Assembly (NCBI RefSeq): GCF_900258035.1
Contig: NZ_OGTP01000010.1
Span: 154,282-218,281 of the forward strand
Length of the DNA stretch: 64,000 nt
Direction of reading: 5' to 3'
Origin: Caballeronia novacaledonica
GTDB lineage: Bacteria; Pseudomonadota; Gammaproteobacteria; Burkholderiales; Burkholderiaceae
Part shown: in pieces, positions 1-7,225 of the stretch
Layout: every line of letters begins with the position of its first letter
How positions within the stretch are numbered: position 1 is the stretch's first letter
Program-made: the position numbers and the translations under genes
Notes under the pieces: generated by a model
Told to the model about the DNA's origin: nothing
The model's database searches: none
What the model saw: only the letters and a program-made list of their open reading frames with translations

Positions 1-921
1 TGGGACGGCGTGCGCCGACTCGACACTTGGCTGGCTGTCTACTGCGGCGCCGCGAGAAACAAATTCAATTCGGCCGCCGGCCGCAAGACGCTAGTCGGCG
101 CTGTCGCTCGTGCGGTTCAACCTGGCGTGAAGCTCGACACCATGCTTGTGCTCGAAGGCGAGCAAGGTATTTTCAAATCGACGTTGATTCGCGAACTGGC
201 CGGCGCCGAGTACTTCAACGACGCCATGTTGAACTTTGCCGACGCTCGCGGCGCGGCCGAACAAATGCAGGGCTGTTGGCTGTGGGAAGTGAGCGAACTG
301 GCCGGCATGAGCCGCGCCGAAGTGACGGCGATCAAGCGGTTTTTGAGCGCATCCGAGGACAAGGTGAGACACGTTTTCAAGCGCATGGCCGAGACGGTAC
401 CGAGATCCTGCGTTTTCATCGGCACCACCAACCCCGATGCAACCGGCGAATATCTGCGCGATTCATCCGGCGCGCGACGCTTCTGGCCGGTTGCCGTGCG
501 GCGCATCAACATCGCCGCTATCCGGCGCGATCGTGACCAACTGTGGGCCGAAGCCGTTGCCGCTTTTGTAGCTAGTGAAAAACACTGGCTAGAGGACCGT
601 TCCGTCATCAAATCCCAAGTGAAAGAGGCCCAAAAAAGGACCGTCACAAGCCCGTGGATCGAGCGCACACAACGTTACATCGACGCTAATCCGCTGAAAA
701 ACACGCTCACCACGGCCGAGATTTTCGAGGCTGCGCGGGGTAGATCAGCTGATTCACGCTCAAGCGAGGACTTAAAGCACATCGCGGATGCACTTACGAA
801 GGCCGGGTTTTGCAAGAAATCCACGAATAAGCGCAATGTCTGGATACGTTCTGGAACGGACGGCAAACCGACGTCGGATAAGGACGGCAGCGATTATGAG
901 CGGGCGAGCAATGGAACCTAG
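1..921 (+). CDS. VapE-family phage/satellite helicase (5' partial)
   Basis: Virulence-associated E family ATPase, normally the helicase part of a primase-helicase that starts replication of phages and satellites. The reading frame is open to the left edge: the first codons give W-D-G-V, and together with the following residues match the WDGxxRL start of the VapE domain, so the gene begins outside the window and the GTG at 10 is not a real start. Visible are a P-loop (GEQGIFKS, about codon 50), an acidic E-L-A-G segment, the sensor-like FIGTTNPD motif and the SGARRFWPV motif. The last ~60 residues (TTAEIFEAA onward) look like the winged-helix tail of this family. An iteron-rich non-coding region follows directly. 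Any primase domain would lie to the left and cannot be seen. Confidence 0.85.
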   Translation, partial: WDGVRRLDTWLAVYCGAARNKFNSAAGRKTLVGAVARAVQPGVKLDTMLVLEGEQGIFKSTLIRELAGAEYFNDAMLNFADARGAAEQMQGCWLWEVSELAGMSRAEVTAIKRFLSASEDKVRHVFKRMAETVPRSCVFIGTTNPDATGEYLRDSSGARRFWPVAVRRINIAAIRRDRDQLWAEAVAAFVASEKHWLEDRSVIKSQVKEAQKRTVTSPWIERTQRYIDANPLKNTLTTAEIFEAARGRSADSRSSEDLKHIADALTKAGFCKKSTNKRNVWIRSGTDGKPTSDKDGSDYERASNGT

Positions 922-1189
922 ACGGTCCACTAGGATCCACTTTTTGAGGGGTACGGTTCACCACAGTTCACCGCTCAACCCCTTTGTTTATATACCTCTA
1001 TCCAATAAGTGGACCCTAGTGGACCGTGTATGTAGACACACGTAAGAGATTGAAAGGGAGTTAAGGGAAGCAACAAAAGGACAGGGAGACATAGAAAGTA
1101 CGGTCCACCGGTCCACACGGTTCACCGAATGACCGGAAGGACATCCAGTATGCGTTTGCGGGATAGACCGTCTGTTCGGGCGGTTCATC
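922..1189. repeat. Iteron-like GGTYCAC repeats and 21-bp inverted repeat, candidate replication origin
   Basis: No gene fits this 290-bp gap. It holds at least nine copies of a GGTYCAC-type word: 925, 955, 966 (first base varied), 1102, 1110, 1119 and 1182 on the plus strand, and 1008 and 1018 on the minus strand. Two 21-bp arms, 922-942 and 1007-1027, are inverted repeats with one mismatch. The region between is AT-richer (TTTATATACC at about 986). The reverse complement of one copy is GGTGAACC, close to the GGTGAAC core that I recall for the P4 alpha-protein iterons. Its place directly after a VapE helicase gene suggests an origin, but this is inferred. Confidence 0.55.
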
Positions 1190-1214
1190 GAACCAATGCC
1201 TGGGAGAGGTTGAC

Positions 1215-1802
1215 ATGACGAACGAAGCGAGCATGAGCGCGAAGGAACGCGACGCGCTGCGCGAAGTGGTGCGCCTGAATGGGCGCGTGGCAAAGACCGC
1301 TATCGACGAATACGCCGCGACCCTGCGCGCTCGCATGGAAGAAAACTTGTCGCAGATATTCGACGAGGACGACGAGCGATGGGCCGAACTCGTCGCGCAC
1401 GCCAATCAAGTAGGCCGTGAAGCCGACGATAGGCTAAAGGCCATTGCAAAGGCGTCAGGTATCCCGCTGGAAAACGCGCCGGGCTTCGTTTGCGCGTTCA
1501 TCAACCGTGGCCGATATGGTTTGAAAGATCGTCGCGCCGAAGTGCGCAAGGCCGGTAACGCAAAGATCGACGCCCGCGTGAAAAATGCCCGCGCGCAGCT
1601 AGAGCGCGCGCTGGCCGCCAAGCATACGGAACTCATCGCAGGTTCTCTGACGAGCGAGCAAGCCAAGGCCACGCTCGCGAGCATGCCGACGCCCGAGCAA
1701 CTGCTACCGCCGATGAAGAAGCGCGACATTGAAGAACTTCTATCCGGCAATCCGTCCGCGCTGTTGCTTTCCGCCCAAAGTCTCAACGAAGAGGATTATT
1801 GA
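1215..1802 (+). CDS. hypothetical element protein, 195 aa
   Basis: Not recognised. It is a soluble, charged, largely helical protein with acidic stretches (FDEDDE near residue 50) and a basic middle section (KDRRAEVRKAGNAKIDARVK). Repeated Ala/Arg/Glu heptad-like spacing around residues 110-150 suggests a coiled coil. The ATG has a GGGAGAGG ribosome site 6-8 nt upstream. It opens a tightly spaced rightward run of small genes leading to the capsid gene and follows the repeat region. A role in replication control or particle assembly is possible but nothing in the sequence decides this. Confidence 0.6.
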   Translation: MTNEASMSAKERDALREVVRLNGRVAKTAIDEYAATLRARMEENLSQIFDEDDERWAELVAHANQVGREADDRLKAIAKASGIPLENAPGFVCAFINRGRYGLKDRRAEVRKAGNAKIDARVKNARAQLERALAAKHTELIAGSLTSEQAKATLASMPTPEQLLPPMKKRDIEELLSGNPSALLLSAQSLNEEDY

Positions 1803-1804
1803 TC

Positions 1805-2137
1805 ATGACCCGCGAATCCCCGACGTGGAAGGCGGCCGCCATGCTATCTGGCGAACTCATGGCCGCACTTGCGCATCTCGACAAGCATCCGAAGCCGTGC
1901 GCCGACGTGCGCGCCGATATTGAACGGCTTCTCAATGACACCTGCGCCGATCCCGTGCGCTGCGCAATGGTCGGCGCTTGGCTACTGCTCACCAATGGCA
2001 CGGGCCGCGCCTATCGCGCATCGGAAGACGGCGACGCCGAGCTAAAGGCATTCGGCGCGCTTGTGCGCCTGATCCGCGATCGGCTCGACGACCTGGCTGT
2101 CGATCCCGCCGACGACCCGCCGGCGACCTTGCACTGA
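1805..2137 (+). CDS. hypothetical element protein, 110 aa
   Basis: Not recognised. Short, Ala/Asp-rich and probably all-helical, with two Cys near the middle (DTCADPVRC) and no membrane segment. The ATG at 1805 is preferred over a TTG at 1799 because a GAGGA sequence at 1791 lies 8-9 nt before it; that ribosome site lies within the last codons of the upstream gene, so the two are probably translated together. Confidence 0.55.
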   Translation: MTRESPTWKAAAMLSGELMAALAHLDKHPKPCADVRADIERLLNDTCADPVRCAMVGAWLLLTNGTGRAYRASEDGDAELKAFGALVRLIRDRLDDLAVDPADDPPATLH

Positions 2138-2153
2138 CGGAGCGCTCGAACCC

Positions 2154-2465
2154 ATGAAACGCGACGACGCCGGCCCGATGATCCCGCGCGCATGGGCGCT
2201 TCACGCGCTCGTGGTGAGCCTGTCCTACCAAGTGCGCGACGAGCTACACGGCTTCGTGCGCGGCGACCTGTGCATCCGCGAACGGGTGACGGAAGACTTG
2301 CTCGACATTGGACACGGCACGCTGCGAAAACGCGAGCAATTGGGAAAGCTGACGCTCACCGTGCACCGCGACGCAAGCGGCCGGCGCTGGTTTTCTCTGC
2401 TCGAAATCGCGAACGAAATGATCGACGGACGCATCGCGAGAAACATGGGAAAAGACGTGAAGTAA
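2154..2465 (+). CDS. hypothetical element protein, 103 aa
   Basis: Not recognised. The middle (TEDLLDIGHGTLRKREQLGKL) followed by a short basic beta-like part and a helix could be a small winged-helix or excisionase-like DNA-binding fold, but the resemblance is weak. It starts 16 nt after the previous stop behind an ACGGAGCG ribosome site and ends 78 nt before the capsid gene. No membrane segment or signal peptide. Confidence 0.5.
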   Translation: MKRDDAGPMIPRAWALHALVVSLSYQVRDELHGFVRGDLCIRERVTEDLLDIGHGTLRKREQLGKLTLTVHRDASGRRWFSLLEIANEMIDGRIARNMGKDVK

Positions 2466-2543
2466 TCCGCTCGACGATCGTCCATTCTTTGATGACAACG
2501 GCCCGCACATCGTGAGCCGATCACATCATCGGGAGACGAGAGC

Positions 2544-3542
2544 ATGGCCGTTACCGTTACCGACTTAGGGCGCGCCCTGCACGCCATCATGCGCGCCAAC
2601 AGTGTCACGGACGCCTATCACACGGACGTGGTTAAAGCCTATCCGGCTGTTGCGGCGCTGCTCAAAGGCGCGATCGACACCGGCGGCTGGCTGTCGCCTT
2701 CCGCATCGCAATTTGGCGACTTGATCGCGACCGCGCCAAGCCGCTCGATACTCGCTGCAATCGACGCCGTGAGTCCGTTTAGGCGCTCGAAGCCCGGCGT
2801 CGATGTGCTCGTGAGCATGGATCGCCCGGCGGCCGCATGGCGCGTCGAAACGCAACCGATCGCCGTGACCAACTGGAATTTCACGACGGTGCGCCTTACC
2901 GGCGACAAGAGCATTGCCGGCATCGTCGTCACAAGCGTCGAAGCGTCAAAGGAGCTAGGCCCGGAATTCACGCGACAGATATCCAACGACGCCGCATCCG
3001 AAATCAACTATGCCGAATCGAGCGCGCTGCTCGACGTGAGCAACGACGGCACCGGCACCGCCCCGGCTTCAATCACATCGAGCGGCATCATCGTCGAATC
3101 GACTGGCGCTGACGCCGCCAGTCTGCGCGCCGATCTGAACACACTGCTGAGCCAGTATCGCGGCGACCTGAGTCGCGCTGTCTGGGCTGTGTCGTCAGCG
3201 ACCGCCGTGCGCCTTGCGCTGGCTGGCGACTCGCTAGGCGACGCCGACGTGAACATGACCGGCGGGTTTTTCGCTGGCCTTCCGCTGTGCTCTGCGAACG
3301 GCGTGCCGGACAATCAAGTCTCGTTGATCGACGCGAGCGGCACCGTGCTTTTTGATGGTGGCGTGAGCATCGACGTGAGCAGAAACGCGCTGCTGAAGAA
3401 CGGCGAAACCGAAATTCTGAACCTGTACCAAGGCAATTACCTTGGCTACAAATTCGTGCGCGTGCTCGATTGGGAAACCGGCCGCCCCGATTCCGTGGCG
3501 TCGCTGGTCGGCATCCCGTGGACCGCCACGCCCGCACCTTAA
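2544..3542 (+). CDS. HK97-type phage major capsid protein
   Basis: Probable major capsid protein of 332 residues, the shell subunit of a phage-type head. The C-terminal third has the usual pattern of this family: a spine-helix region with W/A-rich strands (SRAVWAVSSATAVRLAL), then GFFAGLPLCSANGVP, where a loop places a strand called 'G-x-P', and finally the NLYQGNYLGYKFVRV strand close to the end. The first ~90 residues are helical and may act as the delta/scaffold part. The start has a GGGAGACGAG ribosome site. A HK97-type prohead protease lies 1.9 kb downstream in the same orientation, which supports the call. No portal gene is next to it, which is unusual. Confidence 0.75.
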   Translation: MAVTVTDLGRALHAIMRANSVTDAYHTDVVKAYPAVAALLKGAIDTGGWLSPSASQFGDLIATAPSRSILAAIDAVSPFRRSKPGVDVLVSMDRPAAAWRVETQPIAVTNWNFTTVRLTGDKSIAGIVVTSVEASKELGPEFTRQISNDAASEINYAESSALLDVSNDGTGTAPASITSSGIIVESTGADAASLRADLNTLLSQYRGDLSRAVWAVSSATAVRLALAGDSLGDADVNMTGGFFAGLPLCSANGVPDNQVSLIDASGTVLFDGGVSIDVSRNALLKNGETEILNLYQGNYLGYKFVRVLDWETGRPDSVASLVGIPWTATPAP

Positions 3543-3555
3543 AGTCCCTGACGCC

Positions 3556-3897
3556 ATGCCCCCCGACGACGCCCCGGCCCGATCGAGCGCCAGCACCGTC
3601 ATGTGCGAGGCGGCGAACGCTCACGCACTGCGCGAACGCTGGCACCGCACGCGCCTGCTCGAACGCGCCGTGCTGGCCGCCGTGCGCCGTGGCCGCAAGC
3701 TGACACTCGACGACACCGCGGACGCCGCGGTGCGCACGATCACCAATGCCGTGCTCGATCTGCCCGAAGCCGATCGAGGACTGGCCGTCTGCTATGTGCT
3801 GATCGACTTCGATGACGTGCATGCCCGCTGGCGCGTGTTAGCGGAACTCGACGGCGGACATCGAACTCGCGCGCTTGCCCTGCCCTATCCGACGTGA
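3556..3897 (+). CDS. hypothetical element protein, 113 aa
   Basis: Not recognised. Arg-rich helical N-terminal half (ALRERWHRTRLLERAVLAAVRRGRKL) followed by an acidic, hydrophobic C-terminal half. The ATG lies 13 nt after the capsid stop without a good ribosome site, so translation may depend on the capsid gene. Its place between capsid and small terminase would fit a head-completion or decoration protein, but no family match is evident. Confidence 0.5.
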   Translation: MPPDDAPARSSASTVMCEAANAHALRERWHRTRLLERAVLAAVRRGRKLTLDDTADAAVRTITNAVLDLPEADRGLAVCYVLIDFDDVHARWRVLAELDGGHRTRALALPYPT

Positions 3898-3908
3898 AGG
3901 AGATAACC

Positions 3909-4232
3909 ATGTGCACCGACTATTCGCCCGCTTGCACCTGCTATCGCGACGCCCGCGAGTATCAACGCGAGCAAACCCGGCAAGCGGTCGGCAGTCGCAT
4001 CGAGCATGCCGTTCTCGCGCTGCTCGACAACCCGGCCGCGCTCGTGGCGTCGGCGCTGGCCGTGCGGCTGGCCGATCTGATCCGCGCGCAACTCGACGAC
4101 GGCGAACGCGTGAGCGACCTGCTCGTGACGCATCACGGCGGCGCTTTCTTCTGGCTCGAAGGCGACGGCGCACAGCATCACGCCCGGTTCGACGACGCCG
4201 TGAACGCCGCGCCTATCCGGCTCGTTGCCTGA
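3909..4232 (+). CDS. hypothetical element protein, 107 aa
   Basis: Not recognised. The first residues are Cys-rich (MCTDYSPACTCYRD: three Cys in 11 residues), then a long amphipathic helix and a short C-terminal part ending in HHGGAFFWLEGDG. ATG at 3909 is chosen because AAGGAGA lies 6-8 nt before it; a GTG at 3894 overlapping the previous stop is the alternative. No known domain seen. Confidence 0.5.
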   Translation: MCTDYSPACTCYRDAREYQREQTRQAVGSRIEHAVLALLDNPAALVASALAVRLADLIRAQLDDGERVSDLLVTHHGGAFFWLEGDGAQHHARFDDAVNAAPIRLVA

Positions 4233-4251
4233 TATCGAGGTTCAAAACATC

Positions 4252-4824
4252 ATGCGCCGATCCTGGCTGCTGACGTGGCGCACGAGGCGCGGCACTCACG
4301 CGCTCGTGCTGCCGCGTCTGCTCGTGCTGCCGCTCGCGCTCGTGTTGTTCTTCGTGCTCACGCCCGTGGATCTGCTCGTGTGGATCTGGCGCGCACTCGC
4401 ACATCATCATCAACATGACACCGGAGACACCGCCATGACCGGCACCGCATCGACGATCGACGCCGAGCGCGACGACGCTAACCCGCTGGTTCCGATCTGG
4501 AATCTGCTACTCGCATCGGGCCAAGGCATGTACAACGATCGCATCCCCGATCACGCGCGCACGACCGCCGAAGCCGTCTTTGCGCATCTGCTCGCTTGCG
4601 CTGCTGCGTTCGGGTTCCGGCAAGGCGACCGACTGCGCGCGCTGTGTGCGAGCGGCCGGCACGAGAGCGACGACGCGATCGCACTCGCGCATGCGGCCGT
4701 CGATCACGTGCCCGCCGAGGCATTGCGGGACGCACTCAAACGCGCCGGCTTTCCCGCTGCTGTGACCGAACTCGCGACTCGCGCGAACGCATCGCGGGGT
4801 GACACCGTGGGGGGTGACTTGTAA
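4252..4824 (+). CDS. hypothetical protein with one membrane segment, 190 aa
   Basis: Not recognised. A basic N-terminus is followed by a strong hydrophobic stretch (about residues 17-45, LVLPLALVLFFVLTPVDLLV), then a His-rich turn (AHHHQHD) and a soluble, helical, Ala-rich C-terminal domain. A second possible start at 4435 has its own GGAGA ribosome site, so the soluble part could also be made alone; the two parts may be separate genes that happen to share a frame. ATG 4252 (GAGG 11 nt before) is preferred over the TTG at 4225 that overlaps the upstream stop. A run of ten A follows the stop codon. Confidence 0.45.
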   Translation: MRRSWLLTWRTRRGTHALVLPRLLVLPLALVLFFVLTPVDLLVWIWRALAHHHQHDTGDTAMTGTASTIDAERDDANPLVPIWNLLLASGQGMYNDRIPDHARTTAEAVFAHLLACAAAFGFRQGDRLRALCASGRHESDDAIALAHAAVDHVPAEALRDALKRAGFPAAVTELATRANASRGDTVGGDL

Positions 4825-4909
4825 AAAAAAAATGCTTCACTTGGACACCGCGCGAGATCATCTATTTCTTCAGAAGTGGCTTTTTCCCCTAACCAGACGG
4901 GAGCCGTCC

Positions 4910-5392
4910 ATGACCGCAAAGGCCCGTGAAGCCAGTCCATTCGCCAGTGCGCCGGAGCCTGTCGCACCGCGTAATTGGAACCGTCGTCAGAAAGCGTTAT
5001 TCCGGCGCGTCGTGGAAAGCTTCCCGCCGAATCATTTTCGGCAGAGCGACGAAGCGGACTTGAAAACCTTCGTGCTGGCGTCACTCGAAGCCGACGACTT
5101 AGAGCGCACGCTGTTCGAAGAAGGGCTTGTGTTGACCGATGCGAAAACCGGCCGGCGCTATCCGCATCCGGCGGCGATCCTGCGTGATCGCGCATGGGTT
5201 CGACTGAGCGGAGCCGCCACGAAACTGCGCATTCACCTGTCATCGAGAGCGCGCGCCGAAGATGTTTTCGTGGCGGCGAAGCGCGCGAGCGCGGCGAGCA
5301 TGCGCCCGTGGGACTACGGCGCGGAATCCGCGAAGCCGAAGCGCAACGGCAAGAGCAACGGCGACCGGGCCGCAACGTACTTTGAGCAATGA
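4910..5392 (+). CDS. P27-like phage terminase small subunit
   Basis: Probable small terminase subunit (160 aa), the part that recognises packaging DNA. The order of segments fits the P27 family: an N-terminal helical DNA-binding part with FRQSDEADLKTFV, a G-x-x-x-x-HP-type segment (KTGRRYPHPAAIL), then a helix pair ending in the LSSRARAEDVFV stretch where this family usually has L-x-L-T-P-x-S-R. Ribosome site GGAG 9 nt before the ATG. No large terminase gene follows, so packaging would have to use a partner's motor. The resemblance is moderate and based on pattern only. Confidence 0.55.
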   Translation: MTAKAREASPFASAPEPVAPRNWNRRQKALFRRVVESFPPNHFRQSDEADLKTFVLASLEADDLERTLFEEGLVLTDAKTGRRYPHPAAILRDRAWVRLSGAATKLRIHLSSRARAEDVFVAAKRASAASMRPWDYGAESAKPKRNGKSNGDRAATYFEQ

Positions 5393-5406
5393 GAGGAGAC
5401 GACGCC

Positions 5407-6093
5407 ATGAACACGAAAGTCCAAGGCCCGCACGACGGTTATCTGCGCGAGCATCCGCGCAATCAGAATATGCGGCTCGAAATCAAGAGCGCCGACGAGA
5501 GCACACGGCAGATATCGGGCGTCGCATCGACCGGCGATATCGACAGAATGAATGACGTGCTCGATCCGGCCGGCGGCAAGTGGTCCACGCCGATTCCGTT
5601 ATTGCATGGGCACGACTATGCGCAAGTGATCGGCAACGTGACGAGCATGAAGCGCACCGCGCGCGGCATCGAATTCGTAGCTCGAATCGCCAAACTCGAC
5701 ACGCCCGAAAACCTGCGGCAACGGCTCGACGAGATATGGGCGCTGGTTCGCTCGAAGTTGCTGGCGCACGTGTCGATCGGCTTCCGGCCGCTCACGTGGC
5801 GGCCGCGCGACGACGGCCGGGGCATGCTTTTCACGGAATTCGAGGTTTTGGAACTGAGCATTGTTCCGATCCCGGCGAACGGCAACGCCCGAATCGAGAG
5901 TTTCAGCGAAGCCGCGAGCTATACCCCGTCCGCGATCGACGCCGAAATCGACGCGGTGTTAGCCCGCTCGCGTATGCCATCGAACCCACGCAGTTATACC
6001 GCTCATGTGGTGCGGCTTGACGGCAAACCGGCTGCGAAGCCTGACGTTGTTGTACGGCTCACGCCCGCCGACTGGCAAGGCGTGAAGCAATAG
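5407..6093 (+). CDS. HK97-family prohead protease
   Basis: Head maturation protease (peptidase family U35) that trims capsid and scaffold during assembly; 228 aa. Typical features are IKSADESTRQISGVAST near residue 26, the catalytic His region PLLHGHD (His67/69) and the catalytic Ser in LAHVSIGF (Ser123), then EFEVLELSIVPIPANGNA, the conserved end of the protease core. A GAGGAG ribosome site lies 11 nt before the ATG, overlapping the end of the terminase gene; the two are probably co-translated. The gene order capsid, small terminase, protease is reversed compared with normal tailed phages, where the protease precedes the capsid gene. Confidence 0.85.
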   Translation: MNTKVQGPHDGYLREHPRNQNMRLEIKSADESTRQISGVASTGDIDRMNDVLDPAGGKWSTPIPLLHGHDYAQVIGNVTSMKRTARGIEFVARIAKLDTPENLRQRLDEIWALVRSKLLAHVSIGFRPLTWRPRDDGRGMLFTEFEVLELSIVPIPANGNARIESFSEAASYTPSAIDAEIDAVLARSRMPSNPRSYTAHVVRLDGKPAAKPDVVVRLTPADWQGVKQ

Positions 6094-6131
6094 CCGGCTA
6101 GAGAGCGACGCCCTGTGAACGACGACAATGC

Positions 6132-6160
6132 TGCTACTTATAGTCTGTCGCCTTATAGTC
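6132..6160 (+). promoter_or_regulatory. C-box operators of the restriction-modification controller
   Basis: Two copies of CTTATAGTC (6137-6145 and 6152-6160) 15 bp apart, about 45-65 bp before the controller gene. ACT-N3-AGT is a short palindrome, as usual for C-protein boxes. The left copy is part of TGCTACTTATAGT, which occurs again before the methyltransferase gene at 8162. Confidence 0.7.
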
Positions 6161-6203
6161 GTCATTTATGGACAATCTTAGCCTGGTAAGTTAGGGCTTG
6201 AGC

Positions 6204-6446
6204 ATGGTCAGACAACCGAGCGACTCTCTCCGCGCCGTATTAGCCGAGAACATCAAGACGTTCCGTAAGGAAAAGAGTTTTTCCCAAGAAGAGCTAGCGG
6301 AGCGTTGTGGCTTGCACCGAACATATATCGGCTCAGTTGAGCGTCACGAAAGAAACGTAACACTCAGCACGCTTGAGGTTTTGGCCTCAACTTTGGGTGT
6401 AACAGTTGCGGAGTTGCTTACCGATCGTGAAAGCCCCATCAAATAA
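6204..6446 (+). CDS. controller (C) protein of the restriction-modification system, XRE-type
   Basis: Small helix-turn-helix regulator of 80 aa. The HTH spans about residues 26-47 (SQEELAERCGLHRTYIGSVER), and the remainder closely follows the C-protein pattern (NVTLSTLEVLASTLGVTVAELL). Such proteins activate their own promoter and the endonuclease gene and often repress the methyltransferase, delaying restriction after entry into a new host. It is 20 nt upstream of the endonuclease gene in the same direction, with paired C-boxes in front. ATG 6204 is chosen over TTG 6198. The local base composition is less GC-rich than the flanking capsid genes, which fits separate acquisition. Confidence 0.85.
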   Translation: MVRQPSDSLRAVLAENIKTFRKEKSFSQEELAERCGLHRTYIGSVERHERNVTLSTLEVLASTLGVTVAELLTDRESPIK

Positions 6447-6466
6447 CAAACAGATGGGAAATTTGA

Positions 6467-7225
6467 GTGAGCCTTTCAGAAAACGAAATTCGCGAAATAG
6501 TTGAGACGCTGCTTCGCCTTACGCCTACGCAACAGGCGTGGATCAAATCCGCAATTCATGCGTTTGGGGCTAATTGCCAATTTCACCGCGCCCCTGATTC
6601 TGATGTGATATCGGATGCTGTACTGGCCTCTTTCGGTGATCGTCTGTTGAGCCACCATGCGGGGAGCCGGCAGGCTCTGAGCAAAGATCGCTTCGAGTTT
6701 TCGTTTGAGTCCGCTCTAAACGAGTCTGGCATTACGGCCCAGCTCGTGAAAAGCCGGACGAACCGAGGTCATGACCTCACCATTCTTGGAATTCCGGTCA
6801 GCCTCAAGACAGAAGCCGCAGCCAGTATCAAGGACGACTCAATTCACGTCAGCAAGTGGATGGAGCTTGGTCGGGGCGAATGGAAGTTACCTCAGCTTCT
6901 GGCTTTGTTCCTTGAGCACATGCAGAGCTATGAACGCATCTTCACGCTGCGACGCCTGAAAGATGCCGGTGCCATGATCCGCTACGAACTTGTCGAAATC
7001 CCCAAAGCGCTGCTCCTTGAGGCGGCGAACTGCGAACTAAAGGTGTGTACCGATAGCACACAGGATCCGCAGCCGGGCTATGGCTATGTCAAAGATGCAA
7101 ATGGTCAGCTTAAGTACGCGCTGTATTTCGATGGGGGCACAGAGCGCAAGCTCCAGATCAAACACTTGCGAAAAAACCTCTGCAAGGTGCATGCGACCTG
7201 GGTTTTTGGCTCAGTGCCCGCGTAA
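6467..7225 (+). CDS. type II restriction endonuclease, SmaI-type
   Basis: 252 aa, close in length and in long stretches to R.SmaI as I remember it: FGDRL-(L/I)-x-HH, ALNESG, SRTN-GHDLTI, LKTEAA, IHVSKWMELG-GEW, RIFTLR, YFDGG-ERKLQIKHL. The GHDLTI...LKTE part is a likely PD-(D/E)xK-type metal site (D in HD, then E-x-K region). By homology the target would be CCCGGG, cut to blunt ends; this is inferred. Start is GTG 6467 with GGGA 8-9 nt before it. The stop lies inside the 3' end of the convergent methyltransferase gene (15-nt overlap). Expression is probably coupled to the controller gene upstream. Confidence 0.8.
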   Translation: MSLSENEIREIVETLLRLTPTQQAWIKSAIHAFGANCQFHRAPDSDVISDAVLASFGDRLLSHHAGSRQALSKDRFEFSFESALNESGITAQLVKSRTNRGHDLTILGIPVSLKTEAAASIKDDSIHVSKWMELGRGEWKLPQLLALFLEHMQSYERIFTLRRLKDAGAMIRYELVEIPKALLLEAANCELKVCTDSTQDPQPGYGYVKDANGQLKYALYFDGGTERKLQIKHLRKNLCKVHATWVFGSVPA

